Assembly (NCBI GenBank): GCA_029168955.1
Contig: JAPDOI010000871.1
Span: 62,001 to 126,000, forward strand
Length of the DNA stretch: 64,000 nt
Direction of reading: 5' to 3'
Origin: Aplectana chamaeleonis
Lineage: Eukaryota; Nematoda; Chromadorea; Rhabditida; Cosmocercidae
Shown: positions 10,857 through 23,869 of the stretch, one piece after another
Layout of the letters: each line of letters begins with the position of its first letter
Position numbering within the stretch: position 1 is the stretch's first letter
Position numbers and translations under genes: made by a program
Notes under the pieces: generated by a model
What the model saw: only the letters and a program-made list of their open reading frames with translations
Database searches by the model: none
What the model was told of the DNA's origin: nothing

Positions 10857-11008
10857 TTAAGTGTATTAGTGTTCAGGGGGATTATACTGAATAACTAAGT
10901 GTATTTTGAGCCATAAAATTGCGTTTTCTGATCGAACGACAAAACTCATTGAACAACCTGGTATATGGGCGGTTAAATAGGTACAATAAGTAAACCACAT
11001 ACATTGGC

Positions 11009-11199
11009 CTACGACTCCTGTTCTGGAGGAGACGAAAAATACAGGGGCGGGCAAATACAGGATCAGGGCCGATTTCTTAGTGGTGTAGCGTCATTGCGGG
11101 TCGTTTTTGAGGCTTCAAAATCAGTAGGCATTGTGTTCTGTGCCATGCCATTCTATTTCCGTAGTTATCTCAAACACGTTTCCGAGAGTGTATGCTGCC
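11009..11199. mobile_element. TTAA MITE family C, right-end fragment
   Basis: Ends CGAGAGTGTATGCTGCC at a TTAA (11200-11203) and matches 33900-34044 (GCATTGTGGGTCG-like, ATTCTATTTCCGTAGTTATC). Confidence 0.7.
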
Positions 11200-11203
11200 T
11201 TAA

Positions 11204-11670
11204 AGCCACAGTCCAAGCTCAGAATCGATTTTTAGTTTTTCTGCCTATTTTGAAGCAAAATTCACGCTGATCACAATGGTGTCTCCAGAATCGCTCAGAA
11301 CTCACTACAAACTGAGTTACGGCTCTTCAAAAATTTTGAATTTGAACTGGTAGACGTTCGCGGACGAGTTGTCTTGAGCCTGCATTTTATCGTTATTCGC
11401 AGCAATCATTCTGAAGCAGGTCACAATATAAAGCCAGACCGAAAACAAAAGGAAGAACGTAGATTTTGAATATAATCATTCTTTTCCCTATTGAGGTCGG
11501 AAACCTGCCAGTGGGCGTTGCCCATCTTTTCTTTCAGAGGGGCGTGGTCGACTTTTACCTAGCCTTTTCTCGTTTATTTGAGCGAATTGAGAGTTCGCTC
11601 TTGGTAGGGTTGCTATAGACGGCGACCGGATCAAAATATCAAAAATTACCTCTGAGGTTGGACTGTGCCT
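11204..11670. mobile_element. TTAA MITE family I
   Basis: Ends AGCCACAGTCCAAGCTCAG and GAGGTTGGACTGTGCCT are inverted. TTAA at 11200-11203 is shared with the preceding family C end, and TTAA at 11671-11674 with the following element. Confidence 0.7.
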
Positions 11671-11674
11671 TTAA

Positions 11675-12232
11675 AGGCATCGTACGCGCGAAGAACCGTA
11701 TCTCATTCTTTTATGTTTTCGCGTAGGCGATTCCGTGACATACAGAATAAGAGTGGAAATGGAAAGGCTCCACAAAACCATCAACTTTCGCAAAAAAAAA
11801 ACTCGCTTTAAAACGTCTCGCATTAATCCTTTCCCACCACTCCGTCAATCTCGGTGTGTCAGGTGCAATACGTCAAGTTTTTTTCACAAACGTCGGATGT
11901 GTTTTCGCTGGGAACTTATCAAGTTGCTGAATTTTTCTCACCTTTCTTTCACTGGAACTTATAAAAAAAATAAGTATGCATTGGGCAAGTTTGGACGTTA
12001 GGATTTCCCGAATTGAAACTTTCAAATGCTGAATCAATTGCGCCTGTGATGGCGCCTCTGTTCCTTGTGCTAGATGGTTGGTGAAAACAGGTGGCGGATC
12101 GTCATTTTGGACCACTTCAACTTCAGAACCATATGTTTTTGACGCGCAAAACTTCACCGACGTGGTCCACCGGGCTCATTCATGAAATTGAGCCTGAAAA
12201 ATAGAAATTGGTTTTCAGCGCGAACGATGCCT
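11675..12232. mobile_element. TTAA MITE family J
   Basis: Begins AGGCATCGTACGCGCGAAG and ends CGCGAACGATGCCT, inverted ends of about 15 bp. TTAA at left; TCAA (decayed TTAA) at 12233-12236. Confidence 0.7.
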
Positions 12233-12236
12233 TCAA

Positions 12237-12475
12237 AGGCAGTGTTCACTATAGTTGTCCTCGAATATTCGCAATCGAATAAACATTCGAATAAATTATT
12301 CGATTATTTTTTCGATAATCGAGTAATCGAAAAAACCCGATTTTCGATTATTATTCGAAATCGACTATCGAAAATACCTCATATTCGATTATTATTTGAA
12401 ATCGACTATCGACACTGACAATTATTCGAGCATATTCGATCTTCGAATATATTGGAATAATCTAACACATCCATT
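12237..12475. mobile_element. TTCGAA-rich TTAA MITE, family K copy 1
   Basis: Starts AGGCAGTGTTCACTATAGTT, then a field of ATTCGATTATT and TTCGAATA words. The end CACTATAGTTGT recurs inverted at the right edge of the copy at 16860-17003. The right boundary here is uncertain. Confidence 0.55.
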
Positions 12476-13162
12476 ACCGGATCCTACTCAGAAATTTCTG
12501 GAAGGGCCAGTGCACCAGCACTAATGTGGGTCCGAATCACGCAGGCAAGGCACTCACCCATTCCGATTGCCGAAAAATGGGTGCGGAAATCAGAATGCGG
12601 AAATACTCTTCACCAGCATCCACTGAAAGACGTTGACCAGTTGGCATAGCGCTAAATCGCTCCATGTACCGTATTTCCTGTAATTGGACATCAGGGTGTG
12701 CTATTTTCAACCTCAGCTATAAAGGGGTTCAATTAAAGGGATGGGGGGCTCTAATTTTCAACCGAGAATTCAAGAGTCAGTATGGGCAAATAAAGTTTCT
12801 TAGGCAAATCAAAGTGGGACAATAATGAATTATTCGGCGAACTCCAAGAACTCGTCATCAATGAAGCGAGTGCTTGAGTTCTCAAGATCAATTTCTTCGT
12901 AAATGTCGACAAGTTTTTGGGCGTCGACATATCGTGCTGCGCATGGCAGTTCACATCCGGTAGTAATGGTCATTCAACTGAAGGGGGTCCGTAATAAAGG
13001 GGGGTGTTTTGTTCTTCAAGCTCCACCGAAAGGGGGGTTCAATAAGAGGGAGGGGTTCGAATAGAGGGAGGCGTTCATTAACAGGAAAAACGGTATATTG
13101 TTCTTTTCCTATGGTTTTAGCGAAGAGGGCGTCACACGTGCGAGACTTCAGGCCACACACTC
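12476..13162. other. Unassigned stretch
   Basis: Contains several G/A-rich words (GGGGGGTTC-like at 13020-13070) but no supported gene or repeat family. Confidence 0.35.
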
Positions 13163-13165
13163 TAA

Positions 13166-13813
13166 GGCGTCGTTCATAGTTTCCGCGGGTCGACGCGATT
13201 GCATATGTCAGTGAGACGCAAAAATCGCGTCACGCAGGCATTCAGGTGTGAACGCTGCGTGAACGCTGGGCGACTAGGCGCAATTGCGTACGTACACAAT
13301 TTTTCGTTAACAAGCGACGAAAATTTTTTGTAGAGGTATCAATAGTTTTTTTGTGTTCTTGCAAGTTCATGTGGTCCCACAGATGCTATGTGGGATGGAG
13401 GGGGCACTGTGGTGCGGTGCACTTGGCCACGTCCATTTCACCGTGCCGCACTAGATTTGAGCACCTACTCGGGGTTTCCCTCCCTTGCCCCAGTCAGAAA
13501 ATTCCTTGCAGCACTGAAAAATGGGCGTGGCCAAGTGCGATACAGCAGTGCCCCCCCCCATCCCACATAGCACCGTCCTAAATATGATTACTTTATTCCT
13601 TTCACTGTTGTACTTGGTTGTGTCCAAAAAAAAACACTGAAGATTGCATTGCAAGGCGACGCGATGGTCGTCGCGTGTAGGCGAATTGCGCGTCATTTTA
13701 AATGTATCGCGCCTCTTCACTGCGAACACCCAGCGAAGACGCGACGCGACGTCGCGTGATCGATACGTAGGCTGATTGTACCGTCGCGTTGCCATTGAAC
13801 TCTGAACGCGACC
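13166..13813. mobile_element. Harbinger-like non-autonomous element interrupted by an hAT MITE
   Basis: TAA at 13163-13165 and 13814-13816 flank ends GGCGTCGTTCATAGTT and AACTCTGAACGCGACC, an imperfect inverted pair. Subterminal regions are rich in GACGCGA/TCGCGTC words. The hAT MITE at 13382-13574 sits inside. PIF/Harbinger assignment rests on the 3-bp TAA duplication and the end type. Confidence 0.55.
13382..13574. mobile_element. hAT-type MITE, copy 2
   Basis: Same element as 7286-7476 (GATGCTATGTGGGATGG at left, CATCCCACATAGCACC at right). Flanking octamers GTCCCACA (13374-13381) and GTCCTAAA (13575-13582) match at 6 of 8 positions, consistent with an old 8-bp duplication. Confidence 0.8.
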
Positions 13814-13816
13814 TAA

Positions 13817-15312
13817 CCAAACGCTCGCTCGTGAGGGGGCGAATAGAGTCTCGCCGCGCAAAGGCGCGGCATCATGCAATAGAACAGTATCGATCACGCA
13901 GCGCCGCGGGTTGATTACACTTGGTCAGGGAATAATGTGTCAGTGGGTGGCCAAGCGGCGCCGCTTTGCGACCCCACACGGTGCGGCGAAAAGGCGCGGG
14001 GACAGCAGACGGTCGAGCTCGCTTTTCATGATAAAATCATCGAGAATATGAATGTTCGTTGATCCCTCTCTAATTCTGAAGTCCTTTGAACTGCTACATA
14101 TGTGGTTTGGTAATGTCGTTTGCTTTTCTTTCTATTTTGATCGTGTTGTTCTCATTGAAAGTATTCACAAGAACTTCTTTCTTTAATTATCGACTTTTTC
14201 CGATGCTAGTGCCTGAGATGATTTAGTCAAATGGTGACTGCCGGAAAACGAGAAAATTTGATCGAAATGCAGTGTTCACGAGGGAAAAATCTCTAGCCTA
14301 ATCTCCTATTATGTCGAGAAATTGGAGCCGGGCCCGACTTAATGTTTGCTATTTTTAAGAGTAAAACAATCTCATTCGGTATTAGACGTTAGTTGCGCTG
14401 CCTTGCACGTAGTACGCAAAAGCGCGTCGCCGCTCCACATTTCCTGACTCCGATTAGAGCTGCGGCGGCGAGAAATCTTGTGTGGCGCGGCACGCCGCTC
14501 CGCTCCTTCCTCCGCCGCTCATTTCAGCGGCGGGACTCTGATTGGCTATTGACATAAGAACGTAAAGGCCATCCGAACATTGCTCGACACGACGCGGTCG
14601 CGTCTCAGCTCTTGCAAACAAAATTGATGATAACCAATTGATAAAGGGTAGGATACAAAAAAAGTGGGGAGCGGTGTGTCCTCAATCACATACCGTCCTT
14701 CTCCGGGGGTCAGCAGTTGACGATCTGCCTGGAATAGGAAGTGGGAAAACAGCACCACCGGTTGCCAAGATATAAAAAATCGGAGTAAAAACCTAAAAAA
14801 AATATAGAGCCATGACGCTACAGCGTGGTGTCTAGCATTTTTCGGTTCATTTTTCATTGGTTCATTCGTTCTTGTGCCACTGACGCGTCGGCCTTGGTAG
14901 GTATGAATAGCGCATTAGGGCCGCTGTGGTTGGCATAGGACAGCTGCTAGTGTAGAAATGATACGTATTAATTTTGCGTGCCGCCACTCATGAACCCTGC
15001 CTGAGCGGAATATTGAAAATACTGCTCTGAGAAAATTTGCATTGACAGTGGCGGGACGGCATCGCAAGCCGGGACCGTGCCGGGTCGATGTGCCAGCGGC
15101 ACAGCGATCCGGGCCAGTGCCGCGGCACTGTAGGAACGGCTCCGGAATCTTGGAAGATTCCTTCATGTCCGTAACAGTGCAGCGACGGCACCGCAATCAT
15201 GAACGGTACCGCAATGGCGAAGCGTGGGCCTCGCAACAGTTTCGCGCCGGCTTCGCGATATCACCGCAACGCCACCGCTACAGTGGCAGACATGAAAAAA
15301 CATGGTAAAGCG
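13817..15312. other. Unassigned, partly GC-rich stretch
   Basis: GC-rich patches at 13830-14030, 14400-14530 (GCGGCG words) and 15050-15260 (repeated GGCACCGCAAT, GGTACCGCAAT). A family-like TTCACGAGGGAAAAA at about 14274 may be a MITE scar. No supported exon was found. Confidence 0.35.
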
Positions 15313-15666
15313 CTTTATCACGTCCTGGGGTCGTATTCGCCATCAACCCGCCGGGGAGTCGAAGGGTAGATGAGTTGAAATTTCAGTACAAAGTGCGCGC
15401 TCCACGGCCACCTCTCGCCTCCCTTGGCTTCCCTCGCGACCGCCGAAATTTTTCGAATCGCATAGCTGAAGAATGGCCGCTTCGCGATGGAATCTTAATC
15501 TTTTCGCAGTGATATCGATACGAAACACAGTTTGCATTTCCATCTTACATGGTGTAAGATGAATTGATCTGCTCCTCTGCCGCGCGCGATATCATCCCTT
15601 CCGCTTCCCTTCGACTACCCTCGGCGGGTTGTTGGCGAATACGACCCCTGATGTGTTTATCACATG
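15313..15666. mobile_element. Inverted-repeat element, about 350 bp
   Basis: Left arm about 15313-15370 (GGGGTCGTATTCGCCATCAA, CCCGCCGGGGAGTCGAAGG) is the inverse of about 15598-15665 (TTGGCGAATACGACCCC, CCCTTCGACTACCCTCGGCG). No clear target duplication was found. Confidence 0.65.
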
Positions 15667-16201
15667 CACAGCCGGTATAAAAGGTGCCCCACCTCACACG
15701 AGTCTTCATTCGGCATTCTGATGCCGGACCTTGAAGATGACTTCGAGTCCCTCTCCGGCGGCTAGCATATTTTTGACCGCTGGGGGATAGGGGATCGCAT
15801 GGCTGGGGGTGGGGCGGTTTTCGCCGCGGTCCGCAGTGAGGGTGGTTCCTCACCGCAGACCTCGGCCAAGGTTAAGCCCTTGTCCGAACCTAGGCGGGGC
15901 TTTCTTTGGGGGGGGGGGGTCAGCCAGATTCAAGGACCGTCGCGGCCCGAATCAGGCTAGACCGGGTTTGGGAGCCGTCGCGTCCTGGTTGAGACACCGA
16001 CGTGGGATTGATGCAATGGCATAGCTGGTTGAGGGACTCTGGATAGGCACTACCCTGCAGGCACCGGTTAGGAGCCTCCAAAGCAGGTTTGGTCTGCCGC
16101 CGGAGCAGATTTTCCCAGAGGAGCAGTTCAAAAGCTTTCGACGTCATGTTTAAAAACTGCCTCTTCAAAGCAGTAGAACTCTGAATTCGGCAGGCCCGTA
16201 G
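15667..16201. other. Unassigned stretch with TATA-like box and G-run
   Basis: CCGGTATAAAAGG at about 15673 is followed about 235 bases later by a run of more than ten G. Similar TATA plus G-run pairs occur at 61498-61640 (plus) and 59570-59350 (minus). Confidence 0.35.
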
Positions 16202-16205
16202 TTAA

Positions 16206-16855
16206 AGGCAGCAGACACGCTCAAAAATGATATCAATTTTATGGATTAAACTGAAGGTCTGAAGTTGCTAGTATTCAAAAATAACGAAAAAGGCGAAAAA
16301 AAAAACGATGGAAATTAAGATATAACGGTACGTTCTATATTGGCCCAGAAATGGACGAGTTGTACGGCACTGGCTGAAATAGCGGAGCTAGCAACAAATT
16401 TGTTGAGAAAACGACGCTAATGTACTCGTACGGCTTTCTGGAACGCTTACGCCGTTAAAAGCCTAAAAAGTAATCTAAAGTGGCCGCAATCGAGCATTGA
16501 ATAAACTCTGGTCCCGCCATAATGACCTGTTGATTTCGATTATCACAGCGCGGAGCGGTGGCCTCTTCGTCGGAACCTCCTTATCACTAGTTATATTTCA
16601 CCGAGGCCCACCGCTCCGCTGCTGATATTGATCGAAATCAACAGGTCACTACGGCGGGACCAGAGTTTACCTGTATGAAGGGGCGGAGCCCGTATCGATG
16701 GGCGGAGCAAGGATGATTCCGTGACTGACTACGGCTCAAATACGGTCATTTGGACTCGTTTTTAACGCTTGCAACTTGGTGAGGGCTCTTCTAGGGCCTG
16801 CACGACCCCACTAATGTAGTTATCTCAACAACTTTTTCGAGCGTGTCTGCTGCCT
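16206..16855. mobile_element. TTAA MITE family D1 with a nested TA-flanked MITE
   Basis: Ends AGGCAGCAGACACGCTCA and GAGCGTGTCTGCTGCCT, with TTAA at 16202-16205 and 16856-16859. The uninterrupted paralogue is 28861-29338. The size difference is mainly the insertion at 16504-16667. Confidence 0.8.
16504..16667. mobile_element. 164-bp TA-flanked hairpin MITE
   Basis: Ends AACTCTGGTCCCGCC and GGCGGGACCAGAGTT are perfect inverses. TA at 16502-16503 and 16668-16669. The core CACAGCGCGGAGCGGTGG is shared with 23591-23755. Fits a Tc1/mariner-type (TA target) non-autonomous element. Confidence 0.8.
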
Positions 16856-16859
16856 TTAA

Positions 16860-17003
16860 ATTAATTTATTCGAAATTATTCGATTATCGATATTCATTCA
16901 TTCGGAATAGAGAATCGAATATATTCATTCATTCGTTCATTCGAAAATTTTGAAGTCGAATATATTCATTCATTCATCCATTCATTCGGTCCGTTTAGTC
17001 AAA
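16860..17003. mobile_element. Family K TTAA MITE, copy 2, with ATTC microsatellite
   Basis: A field of ATTCGA and ATTCATTC words, ending GCACAACTATAGTG. That end is the inverse of the start of the 12237 copy. Confidence 0.5.
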
Positions 17004-17493
17004 AAGCACAACTATAGTGTTCACGATAATCTTCAATTTCGAGATTATTCGCTATATTGATTAAGTGGTCCCCGCGTAGAACTAAAATGACGTAGAAATT
17101 GAGAAAAACGCACCAGATGTACACGAAATCCTTAGGTATCACCCCGCCTTTTGAGTATCACAGGAACTGTTTGTTGTGACAACGAAATCTTTTGTGAACC
17201 CGTCTTTTCCGATTCTATACTCTCTATTGCTCCGTTCTGTCCTTAGGGCCCTAACTAATCCTGCTCTGCATGAAATATTCTTCTATTTCGATTGACCCAA
17301 TCTTCCACCGGTGACAACCACCGTGAACATGTTTTTTCAACCGGACAACTAGTCCAGGCCAGAGAATAATATCACTGAAATACGACGTTTTAATGCGTTT
17401 CTCGCCGAATCTTCGTAATTTTGGGAACACTTGGAGGCCAACGCACTGTTTTATGTGAGACACTCGGGGAAGAAAATCATCGTGAACACTGCC
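17004..17493 (-). mobile_element. TTAA MITE family B, copy 1
   Basis: TTCACGATAATCTTCAATTT at left and ATCATCGTGAACACTGCC at right. The interior (GTGACAACGAAATCTTTTGT, GTCCAGGCCAGAGAATAATA) is shared with 33225, 34661 and 51447. The right TTAA has become TTGA. Confidence 0.75.
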
Positions 17494-18609
17494 TTGAAAT
17501 CAATAACATAATTCGCCAATTTCCCAGTTGTTAAAACTCGCGTACTACATCGAAGAGCTTTCGAATTCTTTTGTGAAAGAATTGTAAAAAGTGCGAATGC
17601 ATTTTCGTTGATGATGAGAAGTTCGCTCGGGAGCTCTTTACGTTTGAATAACATGTAATCTACAGAATCCCATGCCGTAATTATGCGTAAACACAAGCAC
17701 TCTCAGACGTGCGAGAGCGGAATTTCGTCTTAGAAGAAAAAAAAAACATGATAAGAGGCGCACTTCACGAAAAAGAGGGGACAATTTATGGCCTAGCCCG
17801 TCTCGAATTGAAGAGCAATAAAGTGTTTTTGTTGAGGGCGACTGATAATTCGGAAGGCCTGGTCTCGGGTTTTTCCATAGTGGGAATGCACACAAGGTCC
17901 ATGAATTCCAGTAACAAAAATTTATCAAAGTGTCACCTGAACTTTTCTACATATTTCTTCAACCGGCCAGAGTTTCTATTGAATCTGATGAAGTCTGGGT
18001 TTGTTTTTGGCTTCGAAATATCTCAGATTCTCAGAGCACATATTTGACAAACTTTGAGTCAGATTCCATTCTAGATCGCGAATCTAAATCTCACGATCCT
18101 GCAGATTTTCCATTACTCCTAAACGTCGTGTGCTGCTGCTGACAAAACAACTTCGTGTCTTTAGCACGGATCGCACTGACTCTTTAGAATCCCTCTTGTG
18201 CATTGGCGCAAACTCGGTTCGCATATGTTGTTGCTGTTACTTGAGAGCTTCATTATTCATACAGAGAGTAGGCTCTCAATAATTGAAACCTTCTAAGAAG
18301 AACGCTATACCAACGTCGTTTCCGCAATATTAAAAGCTGATTGAAAAGCACTAATATGAATTAGAGGCTGCTTAGTTTTACCACAGATAAAGTCATTGTC
18401 TGATATTGTTCTACCTGGTTTTTCCCGACATTCTCATTTTGTTCTTGGCTAATGTTTACCTTATTCTTTGTGTTCTGTGAGTTAAGCGTGGTACTCCAAA
18501 TACAAATAATTGAATGAATAAATAAATATGTTATAGCATACATGCGCCTGGTTTGCGCCAACTCAATTTAGGGAACGCAAAGTATCAGTGCGATCCGTGC
18601 CGACTGTAG
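17494..18609. other. Unassigned stretch
   Basis: Several open frames of 60-110 codons on both strands, none with a motif or good splice signals. No repeat arms were seen. Confidence 0.35.
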
Positions 18610-18611
18610 TA

Positions 18612-18803
18612 CTATCGTTTTCTGGGCCACATTCCGGCTCGCAATTGCGGACTACGACTATTGCATCATGCGACACATGTTAATCGTGATGGGACCACTT
18701 GGTCCCGGCACGATTCTTTCTTCTCCCAGCACGATTATCACGTATCGCATGATGCAATAGTCGTAGTCCGCATTTGCGAACCGGAATTTGGCTTGGATAA
18801 CAA
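18612..18803. mobile_element. TA-flanked hairpin MITE, family G copy 3
   Basis: Arms of more than 60 bases: ATTCCGGCTCGCAATTGCGG and GACTACGACTATTGCATCAT are repeated inverted on the right. The outer part matches the family G ends at 20093 and 20534. TA at both edges (18610-18611, 18804-18805). Confidence 0.75.
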
Positions 18804-18946
18804 TAATATGTTCAATACCTCCAGTGGGAGCGCACCAGTTCCCCTTTTCGTCCGCAATCGCTGCCACCGTCATGCACCTGAACGGCTTTAGAATTAACTG
18901 AATTGGTTGGTCGTGAGGGGCGCGGTCTATTAAAGGCAGTGTTTAA

Positions 18947-19432
18947 AGGCAGTGTTCACGATGAAAATCGTTTCTCTGTTTTTCCGCCTATCTTGAAAAC
19001 GGCCCCATTCTGATTCCAATGATGTCTCTGAAATCGTACAAGACCTTCTGGGAACAGAGTTGGAGTCCCTCAAAGATTGAGCTATGGAAACATGGTGGAC
19101 GAGTTGTCCGAGGCTTGTAACTTCCGCCTTTTGCAGTCGATCTATGCGAGCTGACCTGAGTAAAGAGAGAAGCTGAGAATGAAGGGAAGAACGAGCCTAA
19201 TGGTTGAAAACCATCGCTCATCTCACGATCTCGAGCACTCATTTGTTCACGTCGGTGGGCGTGTGATGCGCTTTTGGGGTTTTCAATGCGCTCGAAGTTG
19301 CAACTTCGGGCTCTTTTGGGGCTCTTCCTGGCTCGTTTTTATGCGTTCTTTCGACGTTAACGTTTTAAAGTGTCCCTCCACTACCCAATTCTAGAGGAAT
19401 TTCGAAAACTTTTTTCATCGTGAACACTGCCT
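18947..19432 (+). mobile_element. Family A TTAA MITE, full length
   Basis: AGGCAGTGTTCACGATGAAA at left, TCATCGTGAACACTGCCT at right. TTAA at 18943-18946 and 19433-19436. A stub TTAAAGGCAGTGT just upstream (18930-18942) shows an earlier end at the same spot. Confidence 0.85.
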
Positions 19433-19436
19433 TTAA

Positions 19437-19859
19437 GTCGTTTTTCTGTTCTTCCGCCTATCTGGAAAACGGTCCCGTGCTGATTTTTTTCCCTGGAATC
19501 GTACATGACCCCCTGGAAACGGAGTTATGACCCCTCAAAATTCAGCTAGGGAAGCATTGTGGACGAGTTGTCCGAGGCTTGTATTTCTGGTTTCTTGTAG
19601 CCGATGTGTGCGAGCTGACCTGAGTAAGGAGAGACGTTGAGAATAAAGGGAAGAACGGGGATTTTGATCAGAAACAATCGCTCATCTAAACACGAATTCA
19701 GGGAAACTGTTATAGGACGTGGGCGGAGTGGCCCTATCGGTTGGCTGGCCCACGGGATTTTCACCCACTTACTGACCGTTTTTCGTCGCACTTCTGTTCT
19801 CAATCTTCTTTTAGCCAGAACAAAAAAAAGGTGCAACGTTTTCTTCGTGAACACTGCCT
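19437..19859 (+). mobile_element. Family A-related TTAA MITE, abutting
   Basis: Lacks the first 20 or so terminal bases but follows the previous copy immediately. Ends CTTCGTGAACACTGCCT with TTAA at 19860-19863. Its right half (GACGTGGGCGGAGTGG, CCGTTTTTCGTCG) is the family L type, so it is a chimera of A and L ends. Confidence 0.7.
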
Positions 19860-20092
19860 TTAAGTGTTGAGCGTTGGCACGATGCCCCACCTACATTGCA
19901 CGGCTTCCAGTGCACTGTTTCTGAGGTCCCTAAGCCATTCGCGTATTGACACAAAACCCCCCTCTCCCGATATCTTACCGCCTTTCGCACACAAACTCTA
20001 GAGTACCCCTCCAATGCATTTACCCTCGGCCCTTCTTCCCCACCCCCTTTTCCAAGCCCCGTCCACCGTTTCCAAAGCCCCACAGGCATTTA

Positions 20093-20371
20093 CTGTGCTT
20101 ATCTGGGCCAAATTCCGGTTTGCTATTGCGTCTCGACACGCTTTGCAGCCGCACGCGCTCGAGTCAGTCGGGTTCCCAGCGCCAAAGTCGACTCGATTTG
20201 GCTTTTTTATACCATTTTCTCCGATTTCTATTAGTTTCCAGTTTTCAAAACCCACCTAGAGTCAGCAGATCGGCGGCTGCAGCGCTGGAAGCTCTTCTGA
20301 CTCGGGAGCGAGCGGTCGCGAAGCGTGCCGAGACGCAATTTCATACCGGAGTTTGGCCCAGATAACCACAG
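20093..20371. mobile_element. TA-flanked MITE, family G copy 1
   Basis: CTGTGCTTATCTGGGCCAAA at left and GGCCCAGATAACCACAG at right, TIRs of about 75 bases. TA at 20091-20092 and 20372-20373. Tc1/mariner-type by target site; no coding capacity. Confidence 0.85.
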
Positions 20372-20533
20372 TACTCATTGAGACGAAAGCAAGCTCAATC
20401 ACCCCTAGCTGCACACGTCGGCAATGGGTGTGTCAGCCGGGTAATCAACTGTTAACCACAGGACGACCAAATTTCCGTTCATTCGCACACACACGTACAC
20501 ACATTTACACAGAGTAAGGCAAATATATATATA

Positions 20534-21883
<1,350 letters not shown>

Positions 21884-22114
21884 TCATTGAGGAGCAACAG
21901 GTTCAAGAAGATATTTGTACTTAGGAAGTGAAGCCAGCAACTTCATGAAAGCAGGTGTACGTGGGCAGAAGTGGAGGAACATGCATTCTCGTTCAGGAAC
22001 CAATTTTGATTCCTGCTCTATGAGCCATTCAACAAGATCCTTAGTAAGTCTCCCTTCGAACATCACGCAAAGCTCCGCTAGAGGAGCATAGTGTAAGTAG
22101 CGGATGCATGCTGT
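21884..22114 (-). CDS. Saposin-B-like protein, terminal exon
   Basis: This exon encodes the C-terminal half of a saposin-B fold, a small lipid-interacting domain held by three disulfides. In nematodes such proteins are often secreted digestive or antimicrobial factors. The reading runs from TACIRYLHYAPLAELC to REC-MFLHF-C; the last six-residue spacing C-x5-C and the preceding pair reproduce cysteines 3 to 6 of the family. About 25 residues follow, ending LEPVAPQ and a TGA stop. The start is set by a strong acceptor, AAATTTTACAG, just before codon ACA, giving phase 0. The partner exon is proposed at 31345-31232. Alternative: a separate paralogue with its own lost 5' exon. Confidence 0.75.
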   Translation of the reverse strand, partial: TACIRYLHYAPLAELCVMFEGRLTKDLVEWLIEQESKLVPERECMFLHFCPRTPAFMKLLASLPKYKYLLEPVAPQ

Positions 22115-23004
22115 CTGTAAAATTTGCTTAGAGTCATCAGATGACCCATCCATACCTTCAAGAGAACATGCAGCTATTCATCTACATATTGTTATACCCA
22201 CGGCGACCCGCGGCGCTAAGGACTTTGGAAAAATCCAATCTATCGCAATCTGATATCAAAATCTATCCGCAATATTGGAAACTAAAAATTCTTGGGGAAT
22301 TTTTATCGCATTTTGCCGAATTTCTTCAAGTCTATCATGATTTTATTGCCGAAATTCTTTATGATTCTAATCCTCCTGTCATTATAGTGCTCATTATTCC
22401 ATTTGACAATGTTATAAGACTTAAGAGATCACGCGCTCCACAGCTAATCAATTCAGTGGGTTTGAAACAGAGATGACCCGTATTAGGGAATCGTAAGCTG
22501 CCTCATATCTGCTTACAAGTAACATAAATTCGTTTTAGTGCGGGTCTTACAGTTAGAATGAAAAGTATTCTTATTATTCCGAAAAAAAAAACAACAAATA
22601 CGAGTCCATGGCGTAGGTGCGCAGCATGGACACGCGGACTCTTGAATGTTAACAAGTTTAACTTTGAAAAATCAGCTGGTGGGACTTGGCAAATTTTAAG
22701 GTCCCGCAACGACACATTACATACACACTGCCGCGGCGTGTATTACTGCTCTGTGCGACTTGTGCGATAACTGTTCGTTTTGGTACGCCTCAGCTCAGTG
22801 AGGGTGTGCATAAGTGACGGTTGTCTTGGCATTTCCGCAACATTCCGCCGGTATATAACTACAGCCTTACGGCTTCCATTACTTTACCCCACCCACCAAA
22901 GTCCGGGTAAAAGAGAGGAACAAATTCTGACTTCTTCTTTTCGCTGACATTCAAAGAGTGAAGTGTTCCTTGGACAACTGGGGGTTCGGTAGAATTCCTG
23001 AACA
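22115..23004. other. Intronic or intergenic, unassigned
   Basis: Lies inside the proposed 9.1 kb intron. A 111-codon plus-strand frame (22141-22476) has no motif. Nothing else is supported. Confidence 0.4.
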
Positions 23005-23471
23005 CCTCAGATATGAATTTTGAGATTTTCAGGAAAGTATGTAGAAGACCCCTCCTGTATAACACGTGCCAAATGCCAGATCTTATTTCCTCCAAATAAG
23101 CGAGATTTAAGCGACCACCACAGGCCCGACCTCTTCGCTTACCACCACAGGCCCGACCCCCGAACAGATTTTCGAACTCGATAGCGGCTCGATGGATGGA
23201 TGAATTCCAGCAAGTTGTTGATCTTCAGTTCACTGCCGGGCTCTCTCCTTACCCTGGTTCGCACTCGCGTAATTGCGAATAAACAGAAATACAGGCCTGA
23301 GACAACTCGTCCACCAATTTTTCACTCTCAAAATCTAGGCATCTTTGAAGAGCGATAACTCTGTTCAATGGAGGTCTTTCACAATTTTAGAGATACCACT
23401 GTGATCACCGTGTGACTCTTTCCAAGATAAGCATGAAATCTAAAAATTATTTTTTTGGGTGCCCTGTGCGT
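23005..23471. mobile_element. TTAA MITE family H, copy 2
   Basis: Matches 3064-3548 from about CCTCAGATATGAATTT to the right end GCCCTGTGCGT before TTAA (23472-23475). The left end is lost. Confidence 0.7.
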
Positions 23472-23475
23472 TTAA

Positions 23476-23760
23476 AGGCAGCAGACACGCCCACAATCAT
23501 GGTCGAGATTTTGGCATAAATAAATCCGCACGGTTCCCAACATGTCCTCAACGACGTTTGAAGCACTTAAATTCACTCAGGATGTCACTAGACTCTGTTT
23601 CATTCCAAGTGAACTCGTGTTTTCGGTTATCACAGCGCGGAGCGGTGGTTTTTTTCGTCGAAACATCCTTATTACTAGTTATATTTCACCGAGGCCCACC
23701 GCTCCGATGCTGGTGATAATCGAAATCAACAGGTCACTAGGGATGTACCAGAGCCTATTT
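23476..23760. mobile_element. TTAA MITE end (family C/D type) with nested TA-MITE
   Basis: AGGCAGCAGACACGCCC follows the TTAA shared with the preceding family H copy. The matching right end was not found. The nested TA-flanked element lies at 23591-23755. Confidence 0.55.
23591..23755. mobile_element. TA-flanked hairpin MITE, second copy
   Basis: Shares the core CACAGCGCGGAGCGGTGG and ATTTCACCGAGGCCCACCGC with 16504-16667. Ends GACTCTG and CCAGAGCC lie between TA dinucleotides. The left arm has diverged strongly. Confidence 0.7.
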
Positions 23761-23869
23761 GATCATCCCTGCCCGTATTCTCGCCGACCCCTTCAAGTAA
23801 CAGAAAAGAAAGTTAGACATAAGAAAACGTGTAATAACTAAGAGCAATAGCACTGTCTAGTGGGAGTCT

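Noticed and set aside
22141..22476. 111-codon plus-strand frame
   Set aside because: No recognisable motif, no splice-site support, and antisense to the proposed intron.
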